Source of the DNA: CANMXU01 sp052030545 | GTDB lineage: Bacteria > Pseudomonadota > Gammaproteobacteria > Enterobacterales > Alteromonadaceae | Assembly (NCBI RefSeq): GCF_052030545.1 | Contig: NZ_JBPDIH010000007.1 | Span: 1 to 64,000 of the forward strand | Length of the DNA stretch: 64,000 nt | Direction: 5' to 3' | Part shown: in pieces, positions 44,174 to 53,759 of the stretch | Layout of the letters: each line of letters opens with the position of its first letter | How positions within the stretch are numbered: the stretch's first letter is position 1 | Notes under the pieces: generated by a model | Database searches by the model: none | What the model was told of the DNA's origin: nothing | The model's input: only the letters and a program-made list of their open reading frames with translations | Translations under genes and position numbers: made by a program

Positions 44174-45103
44174 ATGGGAATTGTAAAACAACAAAAAAAA
44201 ACTGAAGCTAAAACCGCTTCGAAAAAGGCAACGGAAACTGCCACTAAAGCTCAGGATGAGAGCCCATCAAATTTAGATGCAACACAGTTGTATTTGAGCG
44301 AAATTGGTTTTTCACCACTACTAAGTGCCGAAGAGGAAGTCTACTTTTCTCGACTTGCATTAAAAGGTGACGAGCCCTCACGTAAAAGAATGATAGAAAG
44401 TAATTTACGCTTAGTCGTTAAAATTGCTCGACGTTACAATAACCGCGGCCTACCTTTACTTGACCTAATTGAAGAAGGCAATTTAGGCTTGATCAGAGCG
44501 GTAGAAAAGTTCGACCCAGAACGAGGCTTTCGTTTTTCAACATACGCGACATGGTGGATACGTCAAACTATTGAACGTGCCATTATGAATCAAACCCGTA
44601 CCATACGCTTACCTATTCATGTTGTTAAAGAATTAAACATTTATTTACGCGCGGCACGTGAATTAATTCAAAAACTTGATCACGAACCAACCGCAGAAGA
44701 TATCGCTGAAGCACTTGATAAGCCAGTAAAAGATGTCAGTAAAATGCTGCGCTTAAATGAAAAAATCACCTCTGTTGATAGCCCGTTTGCTGGTGATACT
44801 GAAAAAGCACTGCTAGATGTGATCCCTGATGAGAAAAGTGGCGGTCCAGAAAGCAAGTTGCAAAATGAAGATATTAAAAACAATATCGTGCACTGGCTAA
44901 ATGAGCTAAATTCGAAACAACGCGAAGTATTAGCAAGACGTTTTGGTTTATTAGGTTATGAAGCGGCAACACTTGAATGTGTGGGTGTTGAAATTGGTTT
45001 AACAAGAGAGCGTGTTCGCCAAATTCAAGTTGAAGCGTTAAAACGCTTACGCGATATTCTTAAGCAACAAGATTTATCGATTGAAGCTATTTTTCAGGAA
45101 TAG
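44174..45103 (+). CDS. rpoS: RNA polymerase sigma factor RpoS
   Basis: This is the stationary-phase/general stress sigma factor. The 309-residue sigma-70 family protein has region 1.2 'LYLSEIGFSPLLSAEEEVYF', region 2 'LIEEGNLGLIRAVEKFDPERG' and 'FSTYATWWIRQTIERAIMNQ', region 3 'KELNIYLRAARELIQKL', and region 4 'GLTRERVRQIQVEALKRLR'. The N terminus is a Lys/Thr-rich extension. A GGGAG ribosome site precedes ATG 44174. Confidence 0.98.
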   Translation: MGIVKQQKKTEAKTASKKATETATKAQDESPSNLDATQLYLSEIGFSPLLSAEEEVYFSRLALKGDEPSRKRMIESNLRLVVKIARRYNNRGLPLLDLIEEGNLGLIRAVEKFDPERGFRFSTYATWWIRQTIERAIMNQTRTIRLPIHVVKELNIYLRAARELIQKLDHEPTAEDIAEALDKPVKDVSKMLRLNEKITSVDSPFAGDTEKALLDVIPDEKSGGPESKLQNEDIKNNIVHWLNELNSKQREVLARRFGLLGYEAATLECVGVEIGLTRERVRQIQVEALKRLRDILKQQDLSIEAIFQE

Positions 45104-45203
45104 CCTTTAGTTGGGTTAGCTGGGTTAGTTGAGTTAGTTAAGGTGAATACCTTAAATAGACATTTAATTAACCCTAACAAAACAACGAAAATCAACGCAA
45201 AAC

Positions 45204-45230
45204 AAAGCCAGCATAGTTGCTGGCTTTTTT
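45204..45230. terminator. Terminator between rpoS and mutS
   Basis: AGCCAGCA / TGCTGGCT arms with a TAGT loop and T6 follow on the plus strand. The A-rich left side gives T's on the minus strand, so it may also serve mutS. Just before it (45112-45143) is a short degenerate GGGTTAGT repeat. Confidence 0.85.
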
Positions 45231-45265
45231 AATGGTGCGATGCTTAGAGCGTGAATTAGTGCTAG

Positions 45266-47836
45266 TTAAACTTGGTCTTTTAATTGGTACAGTAAATCAA
45301 GCGCTTGTCTTGGGCTTAAATCGTTGATATCTGTACCTTGCAACGTTTCTACTACAGGGTGTGGTGCATCAATTAATGATAATTGCTGGCACGCTTGTTG
45401 TTGAAAGATATTATTATCTTCAGGTAATAGTGACGGTGCTTGTTGAGTTTCTAATTCACTTAATCGCTGTTTAGCACGTTGAATAACGGCTTTTGGCACA
45501 CCAGCCAGCTGGGCAACTTGTAGGCCAAAGCTTTTACTGGCTGCGCCTTCTTGTACCGCATGCATAAAGATTATTTTGTCTTGATGCTCTATTGCGTCTA
45601 AATGCACATTCGCTAAATTATCGATATTATCGGCAAGTAAGGTTAACTCAAAATAGTGACTGGCAAACAAAGTAAATGCTTTGGTTTGGGTTGCCAACAT
45701 TTCAGCACAGGCCCAAGCTAGTGATAACCCGTCATATGTGCTGGTGCCGCGACCAATTTCATCTAGTAAGACTAAACTTTCACTGGTGGCATTATGCAAA
45801 ATATTGGCGGTTTCGGTCATCTCAACCATAAAGGTTGATCGCCCGCTAGCTAAATCATCAGAGGCGCCAATTCGAGTAAATATACGGTCAACAATGCCAA
45901 TTGTTGCACTAGTTGCTGGCACGTAACAGCCAATATGCGCCAATAATACAATAAGCGCTGTTTGACGCATGTAGGTTGATTTACCGCCCATGTTTGGACC
46001 CGTAATGATCAGCATTTTACGTTGATCGGTTAATAACACCGGGTTGGCGATAAATGCTTCTGTGGTCATTTGTTCAACCACAGGGTGTCGACCACCGCTG
46101 ATATCAATACCCGGCTCACGACATAGCTCAGGTTTAACATAATTTAAGCTTTCAGCGCGCTCGGCAAAATTATTTAACACATCAAGCTCTGCAAAGCTTA
46201 CGGCTAGCTGTTGTAGCGTGACTAGTTCTGGCAAAATTAAGTCGAACAGTTCATCGTAAAGGCGTTTCTCTAGTGCTAAGAATTTACTTTGTGCGCTGAG
46301 TACGGTTTCTTCATGCTGCTTTAATTCTTCGGTAATAAAGCGTTCGTTGTTTTTCAGTGTTTGCCTGCGAATATAATGTTCGGGAACTTCATTAGCGGCA
46401 CTGCGGCTAATTTCAATAAAGAAGCCATGAACTTTATTGTAACCAACTTTAAGCGTGTGAATACCGGTACGTTCTTTTTCACGTGCTTCTAGCTCTTCTA
46501 AAAACTGTGTTGCACCTTGGCTAAGATCTCTTAGTTTATCAAGCTCTGGATGATAACCAGGTGCGATAACGCCACCGTCACGGATCAGCACGGGTGGGTT
46601 ATCAACTAAGGCACGCTCTAAAAGTTGCTGCATTTCGCCCATAGGCTGCATTTTTTGTGCAAAATTTTGCAATGTTAGCGCTGACTGCTCAGCTAATAGT
46701 TGTTGAAAAGAAGGCAGTTGTTGTATGGCGTTACGTAATCGAGCAAAGTCGCGCGGGCGGGCTGAACGCAGCGCGATACGAGCAACTATACGCTCGATAT
46801 CGCCAAGCGGTTTTAATAGCTGTTCAAGCTCGGTAAATAAATCGGCGTCTAAAATGTCGCTAATGGTGTTTTGTCTTGCTGAAAGTAACTCAATATTACG
46901 TAGCGGAAAATGCAGCCATCGTTTGAGTAAACGAGAGCCCATGGGTGTCGATGTTTTATCTAACACCGATGCAAGGGTATTTTCTAAGCCGCCTTGTAAG
47001 TTTTGGGTTAGTTCTAAGTTTCGTCTGGTCGCTGCATCTAAGATCACTCCGGCATTAGCAGACTCTGCAATAATGGAGCGAATATGAGGCATGGCAGTAC
47101 GTTGACTGTCTTTAACGTACTGAAATAAGCAACCAGCGGCTGACAAACCTAATGGGTGGTCGGTAACGCCAAAACCAGTCAATTCTTTGGTTTCAAACTG
47201 GGTATTTAATAGCTTATTGGCGGTGTCTAAATCAAACTCCCAATCAGAGCGGCGTCTTAAACCTTTATAGCCTTGAAACAATTCAGTATCGGTAAATGAC
47301 TCATTATATAATAACTCAGCTGGGCTAAGGCGTTGTAGCTCTGCTTGTAGTTGCTCTTTGCTGCGCGGTTCAACGATGACAAAACGGCCACTGGTCATAT
47401 CTAAGTACGATAAGCCAAAATTTTGTTTGTGTTGATAAATGGCAACAATTAAGTTGTCTTGTTTATCGGCTAATAATGCTTCGTCACTTACTGTGCCAGG
47501 AGTAACAATGCGAACGACCTTGCGCTCAACAGGACCTTTACTGGTAGCAGGATCGCCGATTTGTTCACAAATCGCGACCGACTCACCAAGTTGCACGAGT
47601 TTAACCAAATAATTGTCAACCGCATGATAAGGCACGCCAGCCATCGGAATGGCATTACCACCTGTTTTGCCGCGTGCGGTAAGGGAGATATCTAATAAGT
47701 CTGCTGCTTTTTTAGCATCATCAAAAAATAACTCGTAAAAATCGCCCATGCGATAAAAAACAAGAATGTTGGGAAATTCAGCCTTAATCGTTAAGTACTG
47801 ACGCATCATAGGTGTGTGTGAAGATAAATCTGTCAT
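45266..47836 (-). CDS. mutS: DNA mismatch repair protein MutS, with N terminus and upstream region replaced by the integrated element
   Basis: MutS recognises mismatches. From ATG 47836 it has 856 residues. 'HTPMMRQYLTIKAEFPNILV' and 'FYRMGDFYELFFDD' form the mismatch-binding domain I (Phe-x-Glu motif region). The ATPase has Walker A 'ITGPNMGGKSTYMRQ', 'SLVLLDEIGRGTSTYDGLSL' and the C-terminal 'SPRQALDLLYQLKDQV'. The element integrated at 47802-47830 changed the first residues from MTISTPDLSSHTPMMR (stranded at 59880) to MTDLSSHTPMMR. Only a few N-terminal residues differ, so the protein should be active. An in-frame ATG at 47887 would add 17 residues from the element. No clear SD is present for either. 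Confidence 0.95.
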   Translation of the reverse strand: MTDLSSHTPMMRQYLTIKAEFPNILVFYRMGDFYELFFDDAKKAADLLDISLTARGKTGGNAIPMAGVPYHAVDNYLVKLVQLGESVAICEQIGDPATSKGPVERKVVRIVTPGTVSDEALLADKQDNLIVAIYQHKQNFGLSYLDMTSGRFVIVEPRSKEQLQAELQRLSPAELLYNESFTDTELFQGYKGLRRRSDWEFDLDTANKLLNTQFETKELTGFGVTDHPLGLSAAGCLFQYVKDSQRTAMPHIRSIIAESANAGVILDAATRRNLELTQNLQGGLENTLASVLDKTSTPMGSRLLKRWLHFPLRNIELLSARQNTISDILDADLFTELEQLLKPLGDIERIVARIALRSARPRDFARLRNAIQQLPSFQQLLAEQSALTLQNFAQKMQPMGEMQQLLERALVDNPPVLIRDGGVIAPGYHPELDKLRDLSQGATQFLEELEAREKERTGIHTLKVGYNKVHGFFIEISRSAANEVPEHYIRRQTLKNNERFITEELKQHEETVLSAQSKFLALEKRLYDELFDLILPELVTLQQLAVSFAELDVLNNFAERAESLNYVKPELCREPGIDISGGRHPVVEQMTTEAFIANPVLLTDQRKMLIITGPNMGGKSTYMRQTALIVLLAHIGCYVPATSATIGIVDRIFTRIGASDDLASGRSTFMVEMTETANILHNATSESLVLLDEIGRGTSTYDGLSLAWACAEMLATQTKAFTLFASHYFELTLLADNIDNLANVHLDAIEHQDKIIFMHAVQEGAASKSFGLQVAQLAGVPKAVIQRAKQRLSELETQQAPSLLPEDNNIFQQQACQQLSLIDAPHPVVETLQGTDINDLSPRQALDLLYQLKDQV
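47802..47830. repeat. attL: 29-bp direct repeat (left end of the IME)
   Basis: A 29-bp sequence here is identical to 59834-59862 in the same orientation. It lies inside the mutS coding region and encodes (minus strand) the DLSSHTPMMR region. This is the recombination core copy next to the integrase gene. Confidence 0.95.
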
Positions 47837-47901
47837 GATAATATTGCACTTTTTAATCTTGGAGTGCTTGGTTATATTGGCTTTCATGCGTCATGTGCAT
47901 T

Positions 47902-47930
47902 CTTATGAAAACTAATGTAGTACCTTGCAA
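47902..47930 (-). promoter_or_regulatory. Possible replacement promoter for mutS inside the IME
   Basis: On the minus strand TTGCAA (47930-47925) and CATAAG (47907-47902) are spaced by 17 bp, each 4 of 6 to the sigma-70 consensus. A transcript from here would lead into the element-provided mutS start at 47836. This is a weak match and an inference. Confidence 0.35.
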
Positions 47931-48069
47931 TCACGTGTAATTACATAAATTAGTGTAGGTGTTAATGTGGTTTTTAATTGTTATACTTATTTTGATAATA
48001 AAACCTACATAAATTTAATGTTAAAAATATTTCCGCAATGATACTTGGGATAAAAGGATAGAGCCAGTT

Positions 48070-49344
48070 ATGAATTATCAGAATAAACCGTTAAATTCTG
48101 CAGTGATCAATAATATGAAACCTTCTGATAAAGATATTTCAGATACAGGAGAAAATAGGGGATTAAGAGTGACCTGTGGTAACGCAGGCACAAAGTCTTT
48201 CTTTTATCGATATACCAGTCCAATCACGAAAAAGTTAACCCAAATACAAATAGGGAGATTCCCGTCTACTTCACTAGCTGAAGCTCGGGTGAAACTTCAG
48301 GAGCTTAAGGTTATTCGTAAAGCAGAACGCTGTCCTGCTTTAGAGCTTAAGCAAGCTAAACAAGAGATAGAAAATAAGAAAAATAAAGAAGCATATAAAA
48401 TGACGGTTAAAGCTGTTGTCGACCTTTATTTGAAACAATACATAGAAGATAGATTTATAGACGGTAAGCGCATTGAAGGAGCAAGAAAAAAGAAAGGGCA
48501 GTCAGAAACTAGACGAACCCTTTATGGTGATGCTGTTTTAGTCCTTGGTGATAGGTTTGCCGATGAAGTTACTCGAAAAGAGATTGTTAAGATGATTATG
48601 GCTATTGTTGAACGAGGCTCAAACGTTCAAGCGGGAAATGTACTGAGAGAACTGACAGCCGCTTATGAGTATTGTATTGGTTTGGAAAAGTTTGATGATG
48701 AATTTGCAAATCCGGCATTGTTAGCTAAAAACAGTTTGCGACAAGCCAAAGTTCGTTTAACGTCAAAAAAAGGGCAGCGGGTTTTATCAGATAAAGAATT
48801 GAGTAAGTTTTTACAATGGTTGCCAGGATGTTCCTTTACGCCTACTCAGAAGAATATCCTTAGGTTTACTCTCTGGACGGCTTGCCGAACAGGTGAAATA
48901 TGCGATGCAGAGTGGGAAGATATCGATCTTGATAAAGGTATTTGGCATTTAAAAGCAACCAAAACAGAAATTGAGCGTTATGTTCAATTACCTCAACAAG
49001 CTGTAGATTTCTTGAAACAGTTAAAACTAGTCACTGGAAAATACCTATTCCCTTCTATTAAAACAGGGTTACCTATTCAACAAAAGTCGCTAACTGAGCA
49101 AGCGTGGCATATGAGGCGTGCTGAACGAATGATTGATATAGACCACTGGGTACCACATGATCTTCGTCGAACAGTTCGTACTGGTTTATCTCGTTTAGGT
49201 TGTCCTAGTGAAGTAGCCGAAGCGGCATTAGGGCATGCTCGAACGGGTATAGAAGGTACATATGATCTTCATAAATATGAGAGTGAATGTAAAGTCTGGC
49301 TTCAAAAATGGGCTGATTATATGGATCATATGCTAATAAAGTAG
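48070..49344 (+). CDS. int: Tyrosine integrase of the IME (P4 type)
   Basis: The 424-residue protein has an N-terminal arm-binding DUF4102-like domain (about 10-100; 'GLRVTCGNAGTKSFFYRYTS', 'IGRFPSTSLAEARVKLQEL'), a SAM-like core-binding region (about 115-215), and a catalytic domain with Arg in 'LWTACRTGEICDAEWEDI', 'HDLRRTVRTGLSRLG' (H-x-x-R) and 'LGHARTGIEGTYDLHKY' (His and Tyr). All catalytic residues are present. It starts 240 bp inside the left att repeat and points away from it. It should recombine the 29-bp core. Confidence 0.95.
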   Translation: MNYQNKPLNSAVINNMKPSDKDISDTGENRGLRVTCGNAGTKSFFYRYTSPITKKLTQIQIGRFPSTSLAEARVKLQELKVIRKAERCPALELKQAKQEIENKKNKEAYKMTVKAVVDLYLKQYIEDRFIDGKRIEGARKKKGQSETRRTLYGDAVLVLGDRFADEVTRKEIVKMIMAIVERGSNVQAGNVLRELTAAYEYCIGLEKFDDEFANPALLAKNSLRQAKVRLTSKKGQRVLSDKELSKFLQWLPGCSFTPTQKNILRFTLWTACRTGEICDAEWEDIDLDKGIWHLKATKTEIERYVQLPQQAVDFLKQLKLVTGKYLFPSIKTGLPIQQKSLTEQAWHMRRAERMIDIDHWVPHDLRRTVRTGLSRLGCPSEVAEAALGHARTGIEGTYDLHKYESECKVWLQKWADYMDHMLIK

Positions 49345-49380
49345 TTTATTAAAATTAAAGCCACTTGAGCGTGGCTATAG

Positions 49381-50672
49381 GTAGTGTTTAGAAATCTGTG
49401 TCATTTCAGTATTATTAAGAAAACAGGAATGACACATGACTCAATCTTTCGACTTCAACAAAGCATTAGCTGAACTACAATCCGGCAAAGGTTTAACTGG
49501 CAAAGATGGTGTTTTAACGCCACTCATTAAACAGTTAACCGAAGCAGCACTTAAAGCAGAGCTAGAACAACACCTAGAATCAGACCCTGAGCCTAATCGT
49601 AAGAACGGCTCTAGCAAGAAAACGGTTAAATCACCTGTAGGTCAGTTTGAACTTGAAACGCCAAGAGACCGCGCAGGTTCGTTTGAACCTCAGCTCGTTA
49701 AAAAAAATCAAACCAAGCTAACCGCTGAAATTGACCAGAAAATTCTATCCATGTTTGCGCTTGGCATGAGCTATCGTGATATTCGAAGTCACGTACAAGA
49801 TATGTACGGCATAGAAGTATCAGAAGCTACCATCACAGGTGTAACTGACCAGTTAATACCGGAGCTTAAAGCTTGGCAATCTCGAAGCCTTGATACGCTG
49901 TACCCATTTATCTGGCTCGATGCTATTCATTATAAAATAAAGGAAAGTGGTCGTTATGTTAGCAAGGCAGTTTATACCGTACTCGGCATAAATATCGAAG
50001 GCCGCAAGGAATTACTTGGCCTGTACGTATCAGAAAGCGAAGGTGCTAATTACTGGTTGTCGGTATTAACTGATTTACACAATCGCGGTGTATCCGATAT
50101 TTTAATCGCTTGCGTTGATGGGCTTAAAGGCTTCCCAGAGGCGATAGGCACTATCTACCCTGAAACAGAGGTTCAGCAGTGCATAATCCATCAAATTCGT
50201 AACTCGATGAAATACGTTGCTTCAAAGCACCAGAAAGCATTTATGGCTGATTTAAAGCCAGTTTACCGTGCCGCCACCAAAGATGGTGCAGAAGCAGCAT
50301 TAGACGAGTTAGACGATAAATGGGGAAAGCTATATCCCATCGTTATCGCTTCTTGGCGTCGTAAATGGACAAATCTATCAGTTTACTTCAAGTACCCGGA
50401 TTACGTGCGCAAAGCCATTTACACCACCAACGCTATCGAGGCCGTTCACCGCCAATTTAGAAAATTAACCAAGACCAAAGGTGCATTCCCTAATGAAAAT
50501 AGCTTGATGAAATTGTTGTATGCGGGCATATTGAACGCTTCGAAGAAATGGACAATGCCAATCCATAGCTGGAATCTGACATTGTCGCAATTAGCCATCC
50601 ACTTCGAAGGTAGGTTAGATGGCGTGCTAGATATTTAGCAATTTAGGCTGACACAGAATTCTGAACGCTCTC
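49381..50672. mobile_element. IS256-family insertion sequence within the IME
   Basis: The element is 1292 bp with imperfect terminal repeats: left GTAGTGTTTAGAAATCTGTG, right (reverse complement) GAGAGCGTTCAGAATTCTGT, both ending TGTCA. It is flanked by a 9-bp target duplication TGGCTATAG at 49372-49380 and 50673-50681. The target lies just after the integrase gene, in the stem/U-tract region of what looks like its terminator (AGCCAC…GTGGCT, then ATAGTTTT). Confidence 0.92.
49436..50638 (+). CDS. IS256-family transposase
   Basis: The 400-residue Mutator-like DDE transposase is full length. 'DKDGVL'-type N terminus is followed by the DNA-binding helical region with 'MFALGMSYRDIRSHVQDMYG'. The catalytic acidic residues lie in 'YPFIWLDAIHYK', 'ILIACVDGLKGFPEAI' and 'YTTNAIEAVHRQFRKLT' (the TNxIE…R signature). 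'EVQQCIIHQIRNSMKYVASK' is the family block after the second Asp. The start ATG is 55 bp inside the left end and the stop 34 bp from the right end. It seems intact. Confidence 0.96.
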   Translation: MTQSFDFNKALAELQSGKGLTGKDGVLTPLIKQLTEAALKAELEQHLESDPEPNRKNGSSKKTVKSPVGQFELETPRDRAGSFEPQLVKKNQTKLTAEIDQKILSMFALGMSYRDIRSHVQDMYGIEVSEATITGVTDQLIPELKAWQSRSLDTLYPFIWLDAIHYKIKESGRYVSKAVYTVLGINIEGRKELLGLYVSESEGANYWLSVLTDLHNRGVSDILIACVDGLKGFPEAIGTIYPETEVQQCIIHQIRNSMKYVASKHQKAFMADLKPVYRAATKDGAEAALDELDDKWGKLYPIVIASWRRKWTNLSVYFKYPDYVRKAIYTTNAIEAVHRQFRKLTKTKGAFPNENSLMKLLYAGILNASKKWTMPIHSWNLTLSQLAIHFEGRLDGVLDI

Positions 50673-50683
50673 TGGCTATAGTT

Positions 50684-51136
50684 TTAAAGGAGGTTGTCAA
50701 TTACCTTTTTTGATATTTGGTAATATTCAGAAATTTCTTTTGAATTTATATTTCCAGACCAAATTAAATCGCCTTCTTTGCTTAAATAAACTCTTCTTAA
50801 TAAACGATTATATATAGCTAATCCTAGCCCTTTAGGAATATGTTCAAGCCACCTAGTTTTGTTAATAACGTGACCCCAAGTGCCTCTTTTTTTTAAGTAA
50901 AAAAACTTTAATATTCTGAAGAATATTTGGTTTGGCTTTTTGTAAAACTCTTGTGAAATTGGGCACCAATGTTCGTAGATTGTATTTTCGATGATAGCTT
51001 CAGCATGAGTAGTTAAGCATAAGTAACTTTTGTTTTTAGGTGGACTGCAAATAATAGTTGGCTGCTTTTTTCTTTGTTGAATAATTGTAATTTCATAAGA
51101 CAAGTTGCTTAGTTTAATGATGTTTACTTCTTCCAC
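50684..51136 (-). CDS. Hypothetical protein of the IME
   Basis: The 150-residue frame starts with GTG at 51136 after an AGGA ribosome site, and ends 3 bases from the IS target duplication (naturally, not truncated). It is basic and aromatic-rich, with no signal or membrane helix ('IIENTIYEHWCPISQEF', 'KKRGTWGHVINKTRWLEHIP'). No known domain is recognised. It is the only IME gene on the minus strand and is probably a cargo or regulatory gene. Confidence 0.6.
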   Translation of the reverse strand: MEEVNIIKLSNLSYEITIIQQRKKQPTIICSPPKNKSYLCLTTHAEAIIENTIYEHWCPISQEFYKKPNQIFFRILKFFYLKKRGTWGHVINKTRWLEHIPKGLGLAIYNRLLRRVYLSKEGDLIWSGNINSKEISEYYQISKKVIDNLL

Positions 51137-51396
51137 TCTTACATTCCTAAAGTTGTTTTTTTAATGGAGTAAATCTAATTGTTATTTCAATCTATTTATA
51201 CAAAAAGCAGGGAGTTAGTAAATAAAAGCAATGAATTAAAAATTGGGAGTTTGTAAAAAAATAACTTGATAAATTCATATGTAATACAATGCAATAACTA
51301 ATTTTACTAACACCCACCTTTTTATATCTTTTCCATTTTTAAGCCTTTACTTTCGAGTTTGTTCAATATTGAGCGTACATTTAAAAGGTAAATTCT
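51137..51396. other. Intergenic region before the AlpA-like gene
   Basis: A 260-bp divergent region must contain the promoters of the minus-strand hypothetical gene and the AlpA-like gene. AT-rich; no operator recognised. Confidence 0.5.
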
Positions 51397-51582
51397 ATGG
51401 AAAAAAATCAACTTATTCGCCCCCGTCAACTTGCAAAAAAATTAGGAATCAACTTGGTTACCCTATGGCGTTGGCGCAAACAAAATAAAATTCCTCAGCC
51501 TATCCAATTAGGTAGTCATTTAATTGCTTGGCGAGAATCGACAATAGAAGAGTGGTTGGCTGAGAAAGAGAAAACAGCATGA
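51397..51582 (+). CDS. AlpA-family helix-turn-helix protein (regulator or excisionase)
   Basis: The 61-residue protein with 'LIRPRQLAKKLGINLVTLWR' then 'QPIQLGSHLIAWRESTIEEWL' is the MerR/AlpA winged helix. In P4-like elements AlpA proteins switch on integrase or act as excision factors, so this is the likely directionality factor of the IME. An AAAGG ribosome site is 8 bases upstream. Confidence 0.88.
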   Translation: MEKNQLIRPRQLAKKLGINLVTLWRWRKQNKIPQPIQLGSHLIAWRESTIEEWLAEKEKTA

Positions 51583-51754
51583 TGACCTTTAAACCCTACG
51601 CACCGCTTGTGTTTCAACACTGCGTGTTGGGTGATTAAAAGTGATCAAGAATTTGCGCTAACACTGAAACCAGAAAAGGTGCAAATAATAACAAAACTTA
51701 CTTTGAGCCCTTTAATTATAAGGATTTCAAAGATTCCTAATTAGGTAATTTAAA
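51583..51754. promoter_or_regulatory. Candidate oriT region upstream of the relaxosome genes
   Basis: The region just upstream of the trwA-like gene contains ACGCACCGCTTGTGT followed by AACAC-TGC-GTGTT (a 5-bp hairpin) and an ATTTGC…GCAAAT inverted repeat. In R388 the origin of transfer lies upstream of trwA and includes a similar CGCACCG…TGCGT arrangement. No nic site can be fixed by eye. Confidence 0.4.
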
Positions 51755-52057
51755 ATGAAATATAAAAGCTTAACCCAAAAAGCGATAACGGCAAGGTTTT
51801 CAATATCTGAATACCAAAAAATAGAAGAGTTGGCAGAGCAAAACGGTAGCAACCTTGCTGAAGTAATTCGTGAGGCATGGAGAAGTTATAAAAAGAAAAA
51901 TGACATAGCCAAAGAACTAGAAAGTTTAAAAGCTACTTTGTTAAAGCAAACGTTTGAAGTTTGTTCGGCAGTAGCTGGTTTAAGTGAAGACGAAAGAGTT
52001 GAAGCTATTTCTGAGCTGAAAGAACGTTTAGGAGGACTAGATCATGAGAGAGCTTAA
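51755..52057 (+). CDS. Ribbon-helix-helix relaxosome accessory protein (TrwA-like)
   Basis: The 100-residue protein has an RHH pattern at the N terminus ('KAITARFSISEYQKIEELAE' then 'GSNLAEVIREAWRSYKKKN', about residues 8-47) and an amphipathic helical tail. The next genes are a coupling protein and a MobF relaxase, so by gene order this is the TrwA counterpart, which binds oriT and helps the relaxase. The end overlaps the next gene by 14 bp. Confidence 0.8.
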   Translation: MKYKSLTQKAITARFSISEYQKIEELAEQNGSNLAEVIREAWRSYKKKNDIAKELESLKATLLKQTFEVCSAVAGLSEDERVEAISELKERLGGLDHERA

Positions 52058-53759
52058 AAATACACATCAGTTATGGCATTCAATAGCATTATTAACCTTC
52101 GTTCTAACGTTAATAAAGAGTTACTTTCTCATTAAATTCACATGGGAATTAGGTGCTGACTGGGGGGCTTTTGAAAATCATATAGAAGTTTTGGTTGTTG
52201 TTATACAAGAATTTTTTAAGTTGCAACTTACTAGCTTTCATCAGTACAAAGAATACATTACAGATAATAATTATGCTTTGAAATGGCTATTGCACATCTT
52301 AATACCTTTTATTATTTGTTTTGTGTCGTCCTTGTATATCTCATTTAAACTTTATTGGGTTGAAGGAGGGCTAGACTCGGCAATTCATATAAGTGGCAGT
52401 CGATTATACAAAGGTAAGTTTGCAATAAAACATGCGCGAAAATCATTGAAAAAGGATCTTAAAAAAAATAGAGATATTGGAGTTAGCCTACATCCTGAAA
52501 TACTAGTAACTGAGGCCCAAGAAATTGGAAATATCTTAGTTGAAGGTGCGCAAGGCTCAGGTAAAAGTAACTTCGTAAAACCGGTGGTTAGGGAGATTTC
52601 AGACTCAGGCAATTGGATGCTTATCTACGATGCCAAAAGAGAGTATACGCCTTTGTTTTTCCAACAAGGGCATATGTTGCTTAGTCCTACAGATAAACGC
52701 TCAGTGTGTTGGGATATTGCAGCTGATGTAACAACTCCTGAAATAGCGTACGAAATAGCATCATGCTTTATTGCTAAATCAGATAAAGAACCTATTTGGG
52801 GCAATGGTGCACGGCTGCTTTTAACAGGTTGTATGGTTTCTCTTAATCATCTAAAAGAAAATTGGTCGTGGAATGATTTAAATACAATGCTTGATAAGCC
52901 TGTAGGTGAGCTTGAAGAGCTATTTACTAAGTATTACCCAAAGGCATCAAAACTAATTTCTGAAAATTCTAAAACCACTGATAGCTTTATTATGGAGTTA
53001 ACAACACAATTAAGCTGGCTTGATGTTGTTGCTAAAGTTTGGACAAAAGACAGCAAGCCAAAGTTTAGCATTACCAAGTGGGTACAAGGACAATACAACG
53101 TCCAATCACTAATAATTGCTAATGATCCGAAATACTCAGCTGTATCTGCGCCACTTTGTTCGGCTGTTCTATCTTTAGTTGTTCGAGAAGTATTGTCTTT
53201 AGCAGATTGTGATAAACGTAAATTATGGTTTGTTTTGGATGAGCTTGCGGACTTGCCTAAAGCTAAAGCGCTTGAGAAATGGCTGTCTTTAGGACGTTCT
53301 AAGGGAGCTAGAACAATAGCAGGCACACAAAATATCAGTCAAATCCAAGATATTTATGGTGATAAAAATACTGAAACGTTAACTAGCTTATTTTCAAATA
53401 TCATTACATTAAAAGTTGGTTCTTCAGCGGAAACGGCTAAAAAGGTAGCGGATAACTTGGGTAAGAGACTTGTTAAAAGGGCGACCATTAACTTTGATAA
53501 AGAGGGGAATAAAACGACCAGTTATCAACAAAGTGAGGAATATATTGTCCGCCCCGAGCAGCTTATGCAGTTGCCATCACCTGATAAAAAGGGCATTACT
53601 GGCTACTTGTCTGTGAGTGGTTGGAATGCAGTATATGAATTAGTTTGGCCTTACCCTGAATTAGAAAAAATAGCTGAAGCACATGTTCCCGTTGAGTTGA
53701 ATGACTACAGTTTGGAAACTCTGGCGCGTGGGAGCCGAGGGAGAAAAAGGAAGTGTTAA
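52044..53759 (+). CDS. Type IV coupling protein (TrwB/TraD family)
   Basis: This membrane ATPase delivers the relaxase-DNA complex to a conjugation channel. It has two N-terminal helices (about residues 12-35 and 78-102). Walker A is 'ILVEGAQGSGKSNFVKP' (about 172-188) and Walker B is 'KLWFVLDELADLPKAKAL'. 'TIAGTQNISQIQDIYG' is the conserved block after it, typical of TrwB. At 571 residues it is full length. It overlaps the trwA-like gene by 14 bp and the relaxase by 7 bp. Confidence 0.93.
   Translation: MRELKNTHQLWHSIALLTFVLTLIKSYFLIKFTWELGADWGAFENHIEVLVVVIQEFFKLQLTSFHQYKEYITDNNYALKWLLHILIPFIICFVSSLYISFKLYWVEGGLDSAIHISGSRLYKGKFAIKHARKSLKKDLKKNRDIGVSLHPEILVTEAQEIGNILVEGAQGSGKSNFVKPVVREISDSGNWMLIYDAKREYTPLFFQQGHMLLSPTDKRSVCWDIAADVTTPEIAYEIASCFIAKSDKEPIWGNGARLLLTGCMVSLNHLKENWSWNDLNTMLDKPVGELEELFTKYYPKASKLISENSKTTDSFIMELTTQLSWLDVVAKVWTKDSKPKFSITKWVQGQYNVQSLIIANDPKYSAVSAPLCSAVLSLVVREVLSLADCDKRKLWFVLDELADLPKAKALEKWLSLGRSKGARTIAGTQNISQIQDIYGDKNTETLTSLFSNIITLKVGSSAETAKKVADNLGKRLVKRATINFDKEGNKTTSYQQSEEYIVRPEQLMQLPSPDKKGITGYLSVSGWNAVYELVWPYPELEKIAEAHVPVELNDYSLETLARGSRGRKRKC

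Noticed and set aside
47837..47887. mutS start at ATG 47887 (17 extra residues, MKANITKHSKIKKCNII)
   Set aside because: The extension is encoded by the integrated element, has no SD and is unlike other MutS proteins. The internal ATG 47836 restores the normal N terminus. It cannot be fully excluded.
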